Positions 11,165 to 23,424 of a stretch of DNA of 64,000 bases are shown one piece after another. Positions within the stretch are counted from its first letter, which is position 1. Each line of letters opens with the position of its first letter. The notes below the pieces were generated by a model. That model worked only from the letters and a program-made list of their open reading frames with translations. It ran no database searches and was not told the origin of the DNA. Location of the stretch: positions 620,001-684,000 of the forward strand of contig JAEUBA010000002.1 of the NCBI GenBank assembly GCA_018257865.1. Direction: 5' to 3'. This DNA is from Stereocaulon alpinum (lineage: Eukaryota > Ascomycota > Lecanoromycetes > Lecanorales > Stereocaulaceae). Made by a program: the position numbers and the translations under genes.

Positions 11165-11560
11165 CTACTGGGAGAGCGAATAGTAAGGACACCAGATGAG
11201 TATAGCTGGTTTGGATTGGCCCTTCCAACCGATCTGTTCATAACTCAGGTCAAGCTTGAGCCTGTTCAGGAGCTCATCTATAGACTTCACCGTCGCACTC
11301 CTCAAGAATCCCATCACACGTGTCAGGTTATGTACCTTGTGCTGTAACATCTGCATGTCCATTTCGGCTGTTTGCATTTCCCATTTCAATCGATTCACTT
11401 CTTCTTCGGCCAGTCTCTTTAGTTCTGTCGCTTTTGTTGCCTGATCCTTTGACTCGTTCAGCTCAGCGGTCAATTTGAGCTTATCTGTCTTCAACTGTTG
11501 AATCACGGTGGAGAAGCTGATTTCGGGACTGGAAAAGTTCTGCTCATTCCATCAGTCATG
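11165..11560 (-). pseudogene. Coiled-coil protein fragment, unknown function
   Basis: A minus-strand frame is open from about 11,559 (just after an in-frame TGA) to a stop at 11165. It begins NEQNFSSPEISFSTVIQQL and is strongly heptad-like and charged (KLKLTAELNES, ELKRLAEEEVNRLKWEM) before ending in a less regular tail. There is no in-frame ATG near its start. It must therefore be an internal or terminal exon of a longer gene, of which I see no other exon, or a fragment. Upstream a CTGTGTGCAG sequence could be a splice acceptor. Family not recognised. Confidence 0.35.
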
Positions 11561-12099
11561 GCTGCACACAGGACACTGCACCTACTATAACTCCTCGTCT
11601 TTACTCGAGCAGTTTACCCTCGGCAGCGTTGCTTGATTCAAGTGCCAGGAAAGCTTTAGATAATATACCAACTCCTCGATATGATTCTCTATAAGCCCCG
11701 ATAGAATGCTTGCTTAAATGTTTCTCGAAGAAATACTGATTTCCTGGTAATATTCGTCAGGTATACGGATCATCGGCACTTATAATCAGGCGTACTTCTG
11801 CGGGCTCAATTGAGATTCCAAGCTTGGTCACTTCGAGACTTTATTAGCACTTAGTTATTCGCCACCGAATAGTTGGATTATACAGATGTGCTCGGATAAT
11901 TTCTGGCGCCACTTTTCCCTCGAAGTCACACGGTTTACGTTAGTTGGTCGAAGAGTCGTCATTTGACTAGCGCTTCATGTACGCAGAAGAAACATGCGAG
12001 CATAAGTCTTAACTTATACAGGCAAATCGGGGGAGTAAGTGGGATATTCAATCCGAGTTCTCAATCGCAGCATTTGTCTCAGGGAAACTAAATCCCGGA

Positions 12100-12330
12100 C
12101 TCTCACCTGCTCCAGAACTGGCACCCTCTACCAATTTTGGCACCCCCATCCTGTTACCCATATGTGGCTTGGATTTCGGGACCAAAACGATGAGGGACCA
12201 GAAATGGTGAGTGACCACTATTCTATTTTTGGAATCGACGAACTATGGCCTTAAGGGGGAAAGGACCAGAAATGGTGCTCTGGTGAGCCAGAATTGGAGA
12301 CCAGGGTGCCAGAATTAGAGGCCAGGGTAT
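12100..12330. repeat. Imperfect inverted repeat with internal duplicated motif
   Basis: The left arm near 12,115-12,150 (CTGGCACCC...CCAATTTTGGCACCC) is roughly the reverse complement of the right arm near 12,285-12,330 (GAATTGGAGACCAGGGTGCCAG). Between them GGACCAGAAATGGTG occurs twice, near 12,195 and 12,264. It resembles a degraded small DNA transposon or MITE. I could not define exact ends or a target duplication. Confidence 0.35.
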
Positions 12331-12455
12331 CTAACAAAGCTTCACTTAAAGAGTGTCTAGAGAATAGTGCGAGGCATAAAGATACGTTGGTGTTCTAAGT
12401 TCTTCTAGCTCCCTAGAAAATGGCAGCGGTAGAACAGAATCACAACACACAGCTC

Positions 12456-13216
12456 ATGGCGATTTCGATCACGAGATTCGAAATCTCTGAATTCACACAT
12501 CGGAGCGAGAACTCCGGACAGGATCTGTCTCTCGGAGTATACCGTTCTATCCTAATATTTTCACCAAATGCTGGCTGACTGCTTTAAAGCTTTTTTGATA
12601 ATTCCAGCTACTCCGATGTCTCGATTCGCCTTAGGACGACCGGAATCGAACTTCCTACTCATCGAATAATCCTCCCACATCAAAGTCCGATTATAAATGA
12701 AGCTCTGTTGCGGAGACCAGAATCCCAAGTACTCGAATTCTTGATACAGGATTGGAGCGCACATTCGTGGTGGAGGGTCCTCCAATACATTTACAAGGAA
12801 ACCTATTCTGAATCACCCACGGAAGTTCTGGGTAGTATAGGTAGGTCGTGAATTCCCAAAGTTTCGCAGGATATTGACAGGATTTCCTAGAAGATGAGCC
12901 AGATTTACTGAAACACTCGAGCGTAGTTCTCATAACACGAACTCTTCGCATGCCGGAGTTAGTAGCGTATGCTCTTGAACGGCTCAGGTCTCAGCTGCAT
13001 TCCTGGTCAATGAGTGATCTTTTCGATGGCATCCAAGAGGTGTGTGCCGTACCAGACAAGGAGGCAGGACAGTTAGTCCTCATCGAAGCAGCCAAATCAT
13101 ATTCACAGGTTCCGCAACTCGCCTAAGCTCTCCACAAAGCCGCGCGAGCGATTGGAGAAGTCGCGGACGATCTGGTGGAGGTATTAGGACAGATGAATCG
13201 GCAACGTAAAGATTAA
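12456..13216 (+). pseudogene. BTB/POZ-domain protein pseudogene
   Basis: A single frame from an ATG at 12456 to a TAA at 13214-13216 reads through a BTB fold: YSDVSIRL (first strand), THRIILPHQSPIINEALL (the 'H...L...SP.F' helix), WWRVLQYIYKETY (the YxYT/Y segment), then an intron-like gap at 12832-12880, then EDEPDLLKHSSVVLI and MPELVAYALERL. In-frame stops break it: TGA and TAA upstream of the BTB start, and a TAA after SYSQVPQLA, beyond which the frame continues 27 codons. All can come from CGA/CAA/Trp codons by C-to-T or G-to-A change. The intron gap also leaves a one-base phase error. BTB proteins usually act as dimerisation or Cul3-adaptor modules; this copy is dead. Confidence 0.6.
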
Positions 13217-13418
13217 GACCATTTGAAAATCTTGCCACTCTAGTCAAAATTATACAAGCGTTCACATTTCAACCTCCGTAGTGGCGGAGTACCGATAAAC
13301 AACGTCATATAGTCGAAGTCGTAATGTAAAGGTGCGTAGTAGGTGAGTAGAGCGGCGGGAGCTGACTAACCTGAGTGGGTAGGTATCTTAGTAGGCCACC
13401 CTACCCAAGTCGACGGCG

Positions 13419-13525
13419 CAACAGGAGGTGACATAAGTCATTAAACCTCCGAAGCCCCCAAGGAACCCCCGGAGCGTCCCCCGGGGAAACCTCGGAGGTT
13501 TAATGACTTATGTCACCCCTTGTTG
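13419..13525. mobile_element. 107-bp foldback MITE, copy 1
   Basis: This is an almost perfect palindrome of 107 bp with ends CAACAGG/CCTTGTTG and arms of over 30 bp (the plus-strand left arm continues TGACATAAGTCATTAAACC). It is flanked by a 3-bp direct repeat GCG (13416-13418 and 13526-13528). A second copy, in inverted orientation, lies at 18957-19063. About 175 bp downstream is the start codon of the MARVEL-type gene, so the element sits in its promoter or 5' leader. Confidence 0.85.
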
Positions 13526-13701
13526 GCGTGAAATCAAGGCATCGTAGGAAACTTTTTCAATTACGTAGGTCAAGACACAATAACGAATACTTCATACTTG
13601 ATCTTCTCCATGTTCGCTCATGGTCTTCTCTTCTCATCCCAACCAGTCAAACGAATAGCATACCGACAGCTGCACCTCTTGACGAACAACTTCCGTTCAA
13701 G

Positions 13702-14784
13702 ATGTCCAAGCTTATGCTGGGAACCAGGGCCTTTGCTTCCTTTCTCCGTGCCCTTGAATTTTGTATTGCTGCTCTCATCCTGGGCATCTTCTCATATTAC
13801 TTGGCTGGTCAGTATGACGTGTAGACTCCATCGTTCCATCCGCTGACCAGTCTGCAGTTCTCTCACGACGCGGCGGCAACACTGTGATTCCAAGATGGGA
13901 GAAGGCAGTTGAGGGCATGTCCGGAGCTGCCGTGATCTATACCGCCTTCGCTGTCATCTTGACCTGCTTCCTCGGCGGCATCGCAGGCTTCTCCTTACTC
14001 GGCATTGTCCTTGACATTCTCTTCTGCGGTGCCTTCGTTGCCATTGCTATCCTCGCAAGGGGTGGAAAGAATGCTTGCGGTGGGGTGAACAACTCCCCCA
14101 TTGGCCCCGGAAACCATACTTCTTGCCAGCTGCTAAGGGTAACCTTTATTGTTGCCATTATCGCTGCGTGAGTCATTGTCCACTTGCTTAAAATTCTACA
14201 CCAATTAATCTTCACCCAGGTTCCTCTTCCTTATCAGCGCCATCCTCGAATTCTTGCTCATGCGAACTCACAAGCGCGAGAAACGCTACGGCCCCAGCCC
14301 CTCAAACAACTACACCTCCGGTTCCGGCAAGAAACGTTTCTGGCAGCGAAAGAGCAACAAGAACAAGCACAACAAGGGCATGGAAGAAGCTGAGCTCGGA
14401 GCCTTTGGTGCCGGAGCCCTAGCGGCAGAGGATCACCACCACAACAACCATCACAACAACCGCAACAGCAACATTACAGGCGACACAGCCGTAGGAGACG
14501 GATATGGTGGACCCAACACCAAGTACGCCACTGCTGCCGAACCGACCCAACCGTCCCACAACACTGGATATGCCCAGTCAGACAACAGATATACCCAGCA
14601 ACCTAGCGGTTACACTTCGACTACGAACTACGAGCCTCAAAGCACCGGCGTCGCTTCGAATATGCCCGAGATGGAGGGAACAGCTAATCGCCCCTATATC
14701 CAGCACGACCCAGAACCATACGCCGAAGTCCATCATGGAGGCTTCGTGCATTCGAATCCGGAATCGAAATTGTATACCAGATAA
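13702..14784 (+). CDS. MARVEL-domain-like four-helix membrane protein
   Basis: Exons 13702-13807, 13858-14167 and 14220-14784 (GT-AG introns of 50 and 52 bp) give 326 residues. Four hydrophobic segments are visible: about residues 10-35 (FASFLRALEFCIAALILGIF), 55-77, 78-102 and 125-152. They are followed by a long hydrophilic tail, first basic (KREKRYG, KKRFWQRKSNK), then rich in His/Asn (HHHNNHHNN), then Gln/Tyr/Thr-rich. The short loop RWEKAVEGMSGAAV between helices 1 and 2 and the overall pattern match fungal MARVEL-domain proteins of plasma-membrane microdomains. The start was chosen because exon 1 then opens directly into the first membrane segment. The precise role is unknown. A MITE lies just upstream. 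Confidence 0.75.
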
Positions 14785-16560
<1,776 letters not shown>

Positions 16561-17261
16561 GGTTACGTATAAGATAAGCGTTCGACTGCGCCGCGCTGTA
16601 GCCTCGTGATCTTTTCGTGGGAGTCAGCAAACCGGTCGCGATTAGGCTTTGCGCTTTAGATAGACTAAGGTAGCTTGGAATCAACAGAATAATCAGGCTG
16701 GGGCCAGGTTTGACAGCGATAAACCTTAGTACTCATAAGAAGCGGAGATGAAGCTTTGGGTTCTGATATATAACTCCAGTCATAACTAAGACGAGTAATT
16801 CATACAGTAAAAGTTTGGTTTCCAAAGTTTGTGTGGACGGTGGAGTTGTGTTGCTTGGAAGATTCTCAGCTCGCTTGGCGCAGCCTGAACTAGTCTGTTG
16901 ATACCGAGACTAAGTTTTTCCCTCTAGCTAGAGGTAGGTAGGTATGGACTTGGCCGTGCGGCACTATCTCTTTGACCGGTTGCCTCGTTATTCGATGGAT
17001 CGCAGGGTTCTAGAGATCTTTGCGGGAGTAGGGGAGGGAGGGGAAGGAGATAAAGAGGGCTATGCTGCACGTTCGATTTCCCGTCGTGTTTTCTTGTTTT
17101 CAAATACCTTCTCACTCTTTTCCCAGCCTAAGCAGCGGGGTGTCAGACCGAATAATTCCAGATTTGTTGTTTCGCTTCCTCTGTCTGTGAGTATCGACTT
17201 GTATAGAACACACGCGCTGCTTTGAGTGGATTCTGAAACTTCCACCATCAGATAGGTAGCG
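16561..17261. other. Intergenic; nothing recognised
   Basis: Ordinary composition. Open frames here lack recognisable protein features. The last ~250 bp is the presumed promoter of the small gene that follows. Confidence 0.4.
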
Positions 17262-17721
17262 ATGTCGAGCAACAACCCATTCAAGAACCTTGCGGCCACG
17301 ATTCTCGATAAGATAGGCTCACCAATCTTTGCCGATAAGCTCGTGCCCGATGCGCGGAAAGGGTGTAAACATTTCGAGAATAGAGCGCGCGTGAGTGATT
17401 GATGCTCTAGGAACCTATTCCTCTTTCTTCTCTCTTCTTTTTCTTTTAAGAGAGAGTTCATTTTACCATGCCTATCATCTTCACTCCAAGAGTATATCTA
17501 GTGTCATGTTGTTGAATGAGATACTAATTGGTTCGTGATTTCATTAGTGGTCCATTACGAAGGGAGAGAATTATGGGACCCTGAATGGTGTTATTACGAA
17601 AGATAACTTCAAGGATCATTTCGGCAAGGATTTCAAAGAGAAGCATACTTATGATAAGACCAACAATACCAAGACGGGGCCGAGCTTGCAGGGTAAGATG
17701 AGGGAATTTGGAGGGGATTGA
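17262..17721 (+). CDS. Small charged protein, no recognised family (100 aa)
   Basis: Exon 17262-17390 and exon 17548-17721 join through a 157-bp intron with a GTGAGT donor and a TTAG acceptor, giving 100 residues. The product starts MSSNNPFKNLAATILDKIG and continues hydrophilic and Lys/Asp-rich (VITKDNFKDHFGKDFKEKH). It has no signal peptide, membrane segment or known motif. An alternative donor at 17693 would extend it to a further exon near 17,912, but the uninterrupted stop at 17719-17721 is simpler. It sits between a tandem repeat and a copia relic, so it may be an orphan or a remnant. I cannot assign a function. Confidence 0.45.
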
Positions 17722-17960
17722 TGGTGTGAGAAGAAGAGGCGTGATCGACGTGATGTTTAATGCTGTAGAGATGACTGGTTGTTGGTCGACATGTAGAACT
17801 AATAAAGCGAGAGCACATTCTATCCGGACATTAGATTCTTCGTCCTGTCTTGCGGTTTGTGGATCCGAATAAAGCCCACGTAAGCTGATGTCTTGATCTG
17901 ATCTCAGATGGAATGGTTCGCCGCCCTGCCAGCCGGCCACGCATACAGGGTTGAAACCCG

Positions 17961-18685
17961 TTGGTCCCTAAAAAGCGGTCTGGAGCTGATTTCTTAGGCG
18001 ACAAGATCAGTCCCCAGCACCTGCCGTCCTCTCGCTTGAAGGGCGAGCTCCTCGTGGTCTTCACAAAGGCAGAAAACGGTATCCAGCTCCTCAACAGAGG
18101 CAGAGTATATTGCCGCATCGGATGCTTGCAAAAAAGCAATTTAGCTAAAAGGATTCCATAATGAGATGGTACCGATTATAAATATTCGATAACAGGAAAC
18201 TATACCACTTGCTATTAATAATACGTCTGCCCTAAAACTAACAAAGAATCCCGAATTCTATAGACGTACGAAACACATTAATATTAGGCATTACTTTATC
18301 AGAGAATGTATAGAGCGAGGAGAGGTTATCCTAGAATAGATTTCAGGTAAAGCAAACCCAGCTGACCTCTTCACTAAGGCGTTACTAAGAACGGTATTCT
18401 TAGAGAATATTTAGAGGCTAGGAGGAGGTATACCAGTCTCTTCTACCTCTCAAGCAAGCAAAATCTCTGGTGAGGATACTGCTTGAGGGGGAGTTAGTAA
18501 GGTGTTTTGAGCTAGGGGGAGTGTTGGATAAAGGACTCTTCACACCTCACCGCATCCGGTATAGATAACCGGATTCAGGAGTTAATACCGTTAGTATTAT
18601 CTCTTTGTACGTAGGAATGTACGTACACCTATATAGTAGTGTTCCCACACCTAGGTAGATGAATCTATATCTCATCCATTCAACA
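17961..18685 (+). mobile_element. 5'-truncated Ty1/copia relic: RNase H end plus 3' LTR
   Basis: Three plus-strand pieces read as the C-terminal RNase H of copia Pol: DFLGDKIS, then after a frameshift SWSSQRQKTVSSSSTEAEYIA, then after nonsense codons LTKNPEFYRRTKHINIRHYF and a GKANPADLFTKAL ending. Stops replace probable Trp/Arg codons. A purine tract (GAGCTAGGGGGAG) then precedes a 164-bp sequence (18522-18685) with LTR-like ends. Everything upstream of RNase H is missing. Confidence 0.8.
18522..18685 (+). repeat. Putative copia 3' LTR
   Basis: It starts TGTTGGATAA directly after a polypurine tract and ends CCATTCAACA, so the ends form a short inverted repeat with TG...CA termini. The size (164 bp) suits a compact copia LTR. 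No second LTR is present in the window to confirm the ends. Confidence 0.6.
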
Positions 18686-18956
18686 GGACTCTCTCCAAGG
18701 CCCCCGAGCCTTCAGCACTATACGTAGCCAACAGGGCGGTAAATTATTCAAGTGTACACAACGACCCTAACGCGCCACAGAATAACATCTACGTACTTCC
18801 AAAAGTACCATTGTCGCACATCCCAAAGCACGAATCACGAACCTCCCACCTCACCCGCCTCTCTACCCACCGCGGAAAGGCCCGCTTGGTACCTAGCCAA
18901 CCCCCGCCAATCTCGCCCAATCCCCTTGCACCGCCCAATCCACCCGAGCCGCCCCC

Positions 18957-19063
18957 CAACAGGGGGTGACATAAGTCAATCAACCTCCGAGGTTTCCCCG
19001 GGGGAAGCTCCGGGGGTTCCGGGGGGGCTTCGGAGGTTTAATGACTTATGTCACCCCCTGTTG
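18957..19063. mobile_element. 107-bp foldback MITE, copy 2 (inverted relative to copy 1)
   Basis: The ends are CAACAGG/CCCTGTTG and the length is exactly that of copy 1. It is flanked by a 3-bp direct repeat CCC (18954-18956 and 19064-19066). The reverse complement of this copy matches 13419-13525 at about 100 of 107 positions. The single-stranded form would fold into one long hairpin. Confidence 0.85.
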
Positions 19064-19425
19064 CCCTGCATGCTTGACAGAACACCTACCACTCCCATTC
19101 CCCGAGGTCCCCGAGAGCTCGTAACCGACTCAGAAGACCAGGCTTCCATCTTCTACGTATATGCGAATGTTGATGGTGATGTTGGTGCACGAATCTCGCT
19201 GCCTGCTCGGACCTCGGCAGGATGGCTATCCGGCTGCCGGCGCCGTTAGACGGGAGGCTAGAATAGAGGCTAGAGTGTCATTTCTTTAGAGTTTTGGGGA
19301 GAGGTGAGGTGGGTATATATAGGTAGGTGTTCACTCGTTACAGCGTGAGAAATTTTGTGTGTTAAGAGCTGTTGGATTTTGGGAATTGTATGTATATCAA
19401 GTTGGTATAGTAGGGTTGAGATAAG

Positions 19426-19944
19426 ATGTCTTCTCTTACGGTTACGATTCCGAGGGAATATAGGTAAGCTCTGCCCCTTTCGACTCCCTCCTTCCTCTAC
19501 CAGCAATTGGCTAACACCCACCACAGCTACGTCCTCCTAACCGCCACCCTCTCCACCCTAGTCGGCACCTACCAATCCATGAACGTCGGCTCCCACCGCC
19601 GCGCCGCCAAAGTCCCCTACCCAAACGCCTACGCCAGCGCGGCCGAAGCCAAAGATTCCAAAGACAAATACCTCTTCAACTGCGCACAACGCGCGCATGG
19701 GAACTTCTTGGAACACCAGCCGCAGTTTTTGGTTGGGTTGTTGGTTGGGGGTGTTAGATATCCGGTCATCAGTGCTGCCTTGGGGGTCGCGTGGTGTGTG
19801 AGTAGGGTGCTGTATACGTGGGGGTATTGTCGGGCTGATAAGACGGATGGGAGTGGGAGGAGGGTTGGGCGTGTGGGAAGTCTTTTTGAGCTGGGGTTGT
19901 TGGTGTTGAGTGGCATGACGGGGTGGGGGTTGATGATGGGATGA
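19426..19944 (+). CDS. MAPEG-family microsomal glutathione S-transferase (MGST3-like)
   Basis: Exon 19426-19463 (38 bp) and exon 19527-19944, joined across a 63-bp intron (GTAAGC donor), give 151 residues, the usual MGST3 size. The family signature FNCAQRAHGNFLE is at about residues 66-78, followed by the hydrophobic PQFLVGLLVGGVRYP. The protein is predicted to be a small integral membrane protein with four helices of the endoplasmic reticulum or outer mitochondrial membrane, conjugating glutathione to lipophilic electrophiles and reducing lipid peroxides. The enzymatic role is inferred from the family. The gene follows a MITE by about 360 bp. Confidence 0.85.
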
Positions 19945-20658
19945 GGGTTTGTGCACCTTGGATAGATATGTATACGGAGAGGGAGAGATGAAGGGGAGCT
20001 AGAGTGGCGGGACATGTGAATATAGGTTGTGGATGTAGACTATAGATTTCGATGCCCTTTGAATATATAAGGGCCGAGTTTCATGGTTTCAACAGGATAC
20101 CAAGCACGTCATCTCCAATGAAAAGTTTACGCTTTCCTGGGTGAGGAGCCCACTAAGCGAATACCTTGAGCTAGACCCTGGAGCGTGATAAGCACTCAAT
20201 GAGGGGCTTGCCAGGCGGCTCGAGGCTCCCAAGTTTTGGGACCCTTTGGGGGACTGTGCACTTCGTTATTGGCGATGACGTGGGCGGGCGGTGGGATCTC
20301 CAATTATTTTTGAAGACGTGTCTCCATGGAAGGCCAGAAGATGGCATATAGACTGGAGCTCCCGCGGTCTTGATTCGGAATGACTTGTTTCGATGACACA
20401 AGTCCGGAACTATTGTGTCCCCGCCCCCACAATATCGTGGGTAGACTGCTAACCTAGCTAGCCAACAGACCTGTTCCATTAGCGTCACCTCGAGCTTCTA
20501 CTTTATCAAGGTCGTGTGTCGTACATCGTTATAGGTCCTTCTCGTCACCCCGTCCTATGCCTCCAACGCCTCCGCTTTGCTTGCCAAGTAGAAAAGTCCG
20601 AAATACTCCATCTGGATGCTGAATTGTCCGGCGAAGTCAACCGAGGAGCGAGATTCGA
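19945..20658. other. Intergenic (convergent 3' ends); nothing recognised
   Basis: This lies between the 3' end of the MGST3-like gene and the 3' end of the HeLo-pseudokinase gene. One 105-codon minus-strand frame is open but has no recognisable content. Confidence 0.4.
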
Positions 20659-22435
20659 TCATGCACTGCAAACAGCAATCGCATCAACGATCTTACTCTG
20701 CACCTGTTCCAGATAAGTCTGTAGCTGTTGTTGTCTATTCCCTTGTTGCTTTTCCCAAACTTCGTCGAACTCCTTTTTCAAGCAAGCGATCACAGCGTCC
20801 CGATACTTGGTGCCCATGAACCTCCTCATCTCGCTGACTGAGCCATTCTTTACCAGGGTATCTATGTACTGCGGATCCGAGTTGTAGGTCGGGATGGGTG
20901 GTCTTTCAGAAGTGCGAGGCGCTGCCTGGGAAGCGACGGTGATTCGGCGCCAGAAGCCGATCTCGTAGAGGACAACACCGAGACTGTACATGTCGAACGA
21001 TGGTTGGAATGAATGCGGTTTGGCACCCTTGTAGGCTGGATGTCGATACAGGTCGTCTTCTGGACGCGATGGAGGTTTCTCCGAGAATTCTCCTGGTTGG
21101 TTCGGCCTTGAGATGTCGAAACCCATCAAGTAAGGCTTGCTTATATCAATTCCACCCATTGTATTCGGTTTAGGCCAGAATAGTATATTCTTTGGTTGTA
21201 TATTCTTATGCAACCAGCCCAGGTTATGGATCTCAAATACCGTTGAGACCAGAGCCTTGGCGAGGCGGAATCTCTCACCCAAGTCGGGAATATCGTCCGC
21301 CTTCCGTACGTGGCACAGTAAGTGATGGAGAGTGACAGGGTCTTGGCTTGGGTCAGCACCTGGTGGTAAGCGAAAGGCGTATCCAGTCACGTTCGAATTC
21401 TTGTCTAGGTAGCCAACGCAGTGGAGGACTGAAAGGTTCAGCGGCCTGAGATCGGTGTTCAGGATCTTGGTGAGGTTTTCTGTACGCTTTCGAAATGCAG
21501 CCGGGTTTGCTCGTCTCCAGCTGTCGTCATGGCAAGTCCGCCAGTCGACAATCACATTTTCTCCTCTCCAAGTAGCCATTGCGCGAGACCTGTCAGTTTT
21601 GTATGGGATGTCTTGCCATTTAAGCTCATCCATTTCAAGCCGATACTCCGGCGGTGGCGTTGAAGGCAGATTATCCGGCGACTGTGATTGTGAACGGTCC
21701 AAAGATTCGCCATAGTTTCCTAGCTCAATGACGGTCCTGGCGGTGGCCATGCGCTCAATATCCTGATGCTTGAGAAGAGCTGCAGCTGCTTTCAAGTCGC
21801 GGAGCTCGCCGGTATCGCTAGTGGAGAAATGGGCTCTAAGTCGGCGGCGTGAAGATTCTTGGTCTAGCCTTGAGGTCATCTTGTCGAGACTATCATTCCA
21901 GTAACATAGTTGTTGGAGAAGCTGCTCCATCTTCCTCTTTTCTCGGAGGACAAATTTTAGGGTCTTTGGGAACTTCATGAGACTGTGCTTTGGTGGCGAC
22001 TTTGTAGCTATTGACATGCTCTCAAGCAACTCCCATTCTGTATGGCAGTCAGTGCTTGTTCGACCACTCGTCGAGAAACACGTACATACCTGAGAGGCCT
22101 TCCTGCTTTAGGATTCCGGTGTGTGTTCCATAATTCTCCATCATCTGATGGTTTTCTTGGAACGCTTCCAGTATCTTAGTGAAGATGGCCTCGAACAATT
22201 TCCACAGGCCAATGTCATGCGTAGGCAGATTGCCCCGCTCAATCTCATACTCTGCCAGAACATGGCGCCCCCAAAGGTCTAATCGGTAACGCTCAATCAT
22301 CAAACCCATGCGCAACTCTTGATAAGATGCAGGAAACTCCACGACTTGGATATAGGTGTCGTAGGCGGCCGTCACAGCACCATAGACCTGGATGACACCG
22401 GAGACAATACCGACGCTGAAGCTGATTGGGTCCAT
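20659..22435 (-). CDS. HeLo-domain pseudokinase (MLKL-like architecture)
   Basis: Exons 22435-22090 and 22037-20659 (52-bp intron, GTATGT donor) give 574 residues. Residues 1-~120 (MDPISFSVGIVSGVIQVYG, then YELRMGLM-like and RLDLWGRHVLAE segments) match the HeLo (prion-inhibition and propagation) helical domain of HET-S-type proteins. The second half has a kinase fold but lacks catalytic residues: the catalytic loop reads LHKNIQPKNILF near 391-402 (HRD replaced by HKN) and the DFG site reads GFDISRP near 421. YSLGVVLYEIGFW matches subdomain IX. So it is probably a pseudokinase that regulates the HeLo domain. HeLo domains disrupt membranes and trigger programmed cell death; that function is inferred here. 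The gene is divergent from the kinase-ankyrin gene. Confidence 0.8.
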
Positions 22436-23424
22436 ATCTGCAATGACAATGTAAACTCAATCGTTCGATAGGTGAGTCTCATGACATTTAAGCAATTCGA
22501 AGCTTTTCGCAGAGGAGCAACAAGCAATACAGCAGACGGGATGGTTTAACTCTAAGCAAGCAAGGGGCCCGAACGGCTGAGGTGCTGCCTACAGCTACTT
22601 CGTCACGTCTTTTCAGCTCAATCGGCCCCGGAGCCGCAACTTGACTGCATTAGGTGATGGGGAAGCTCTAAGCGAGTGGTGTTACGCCATTGTGCATGGT
22701 GGAAAGGGGATTCAGCGCAGCCTTCATGCAGGATGCACAACTGAATGCATTGCCTTACGCCCCGATAACGAGAGGGATAACCCCAGAAGTGGCCGGGAGA
22801 TGAACGGCGGGAGAACGGCGTGAGAACGGCGTGGACTGTACAGTAGAAGCTAACCTTACCTTATCATTCGGCTACGACATGGAATGATTACGAATCAGAA
22901 CTAAGGTATGCTACAACACTATGCACGCTGCACTAACTTATCACTCACCGAGTAGCAAATGAAGAGCCCTGAATGGCCCTATAGGCGTCTAAGCTTGCAG
23001 AGAGACGTTCTGGCGCAAAGTCGAATGGCCCTCGAACGCTCGCTTCGGCCGAGGTAGGAGCCCCGCACTTCGCCTCGACAACGCAACATTGTTGATCCCT
23101 GGACTATAATGCTTCCCCGTCCTTCCGCATCTCTAAGCCTCAATTGGTTAGTTCTAACGCAGGACGACCTTGCTTCTGCCAACACTTTCTGCATTCCCGG
23201 CCGCTCAACGCCAAGGCCCCGATCCCTCAAATGACCGCAGGTAGCCAGGCTGATGGCAAGCCATAACTCCTCCCACAGCCTCACTTCTGCAGAGGGCAGT
23301 AAGCTTAGTCAACGGATACCTTATCTGCCACATCTGACCCGATGCTTAATGTTTGAACTGCTCTTCTTTTTGTCTTCTTTGGATTTCTTCATGGTGTCTG
23401 CTCTATATATTCAAGCTTCTGAAC
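22436..23424. other. Divergent intergenic region of the HeLo-pseudokinase and kinase-ankyrin genes
   Basis: About 990 bp separates the two start codons. It contains a short GAGAACGGCG triplication near 22,800-22,835 but no gene that I can support. It must hold the promoters of both genes. Confidence 0.45.

Noticed and set aside
12561..12951. Two minus-strand frames over the BTB pseudogene
   Set aside because: They are shadows; the plus strand gives a recognisable BTB fold.
13419..13525. Hairpin as a transcription terminator or CRISPR-like repeat
   Set aside because: The organism is a fungus, and the same 107-bp palindrome recurs with 3-bp target duplications, which fits a MITE.
17693..17911. 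A third exon of the small orphan gene
   Set aside because: The frame already ends at 17721 without an intron, and the proposed exon adds only a short, unremarkable tail.
18752..19249. 165-codon plus-strand frame
   Set aside because: It runs straight through the 107-bp MITE palindrome and has no recognisable domain, so I treat it as chance.
22800..22840. GAGAACGGCG triplication as a regulatory array
   Set aside because: Only three short copies, with no symmetry or known binding-site match.
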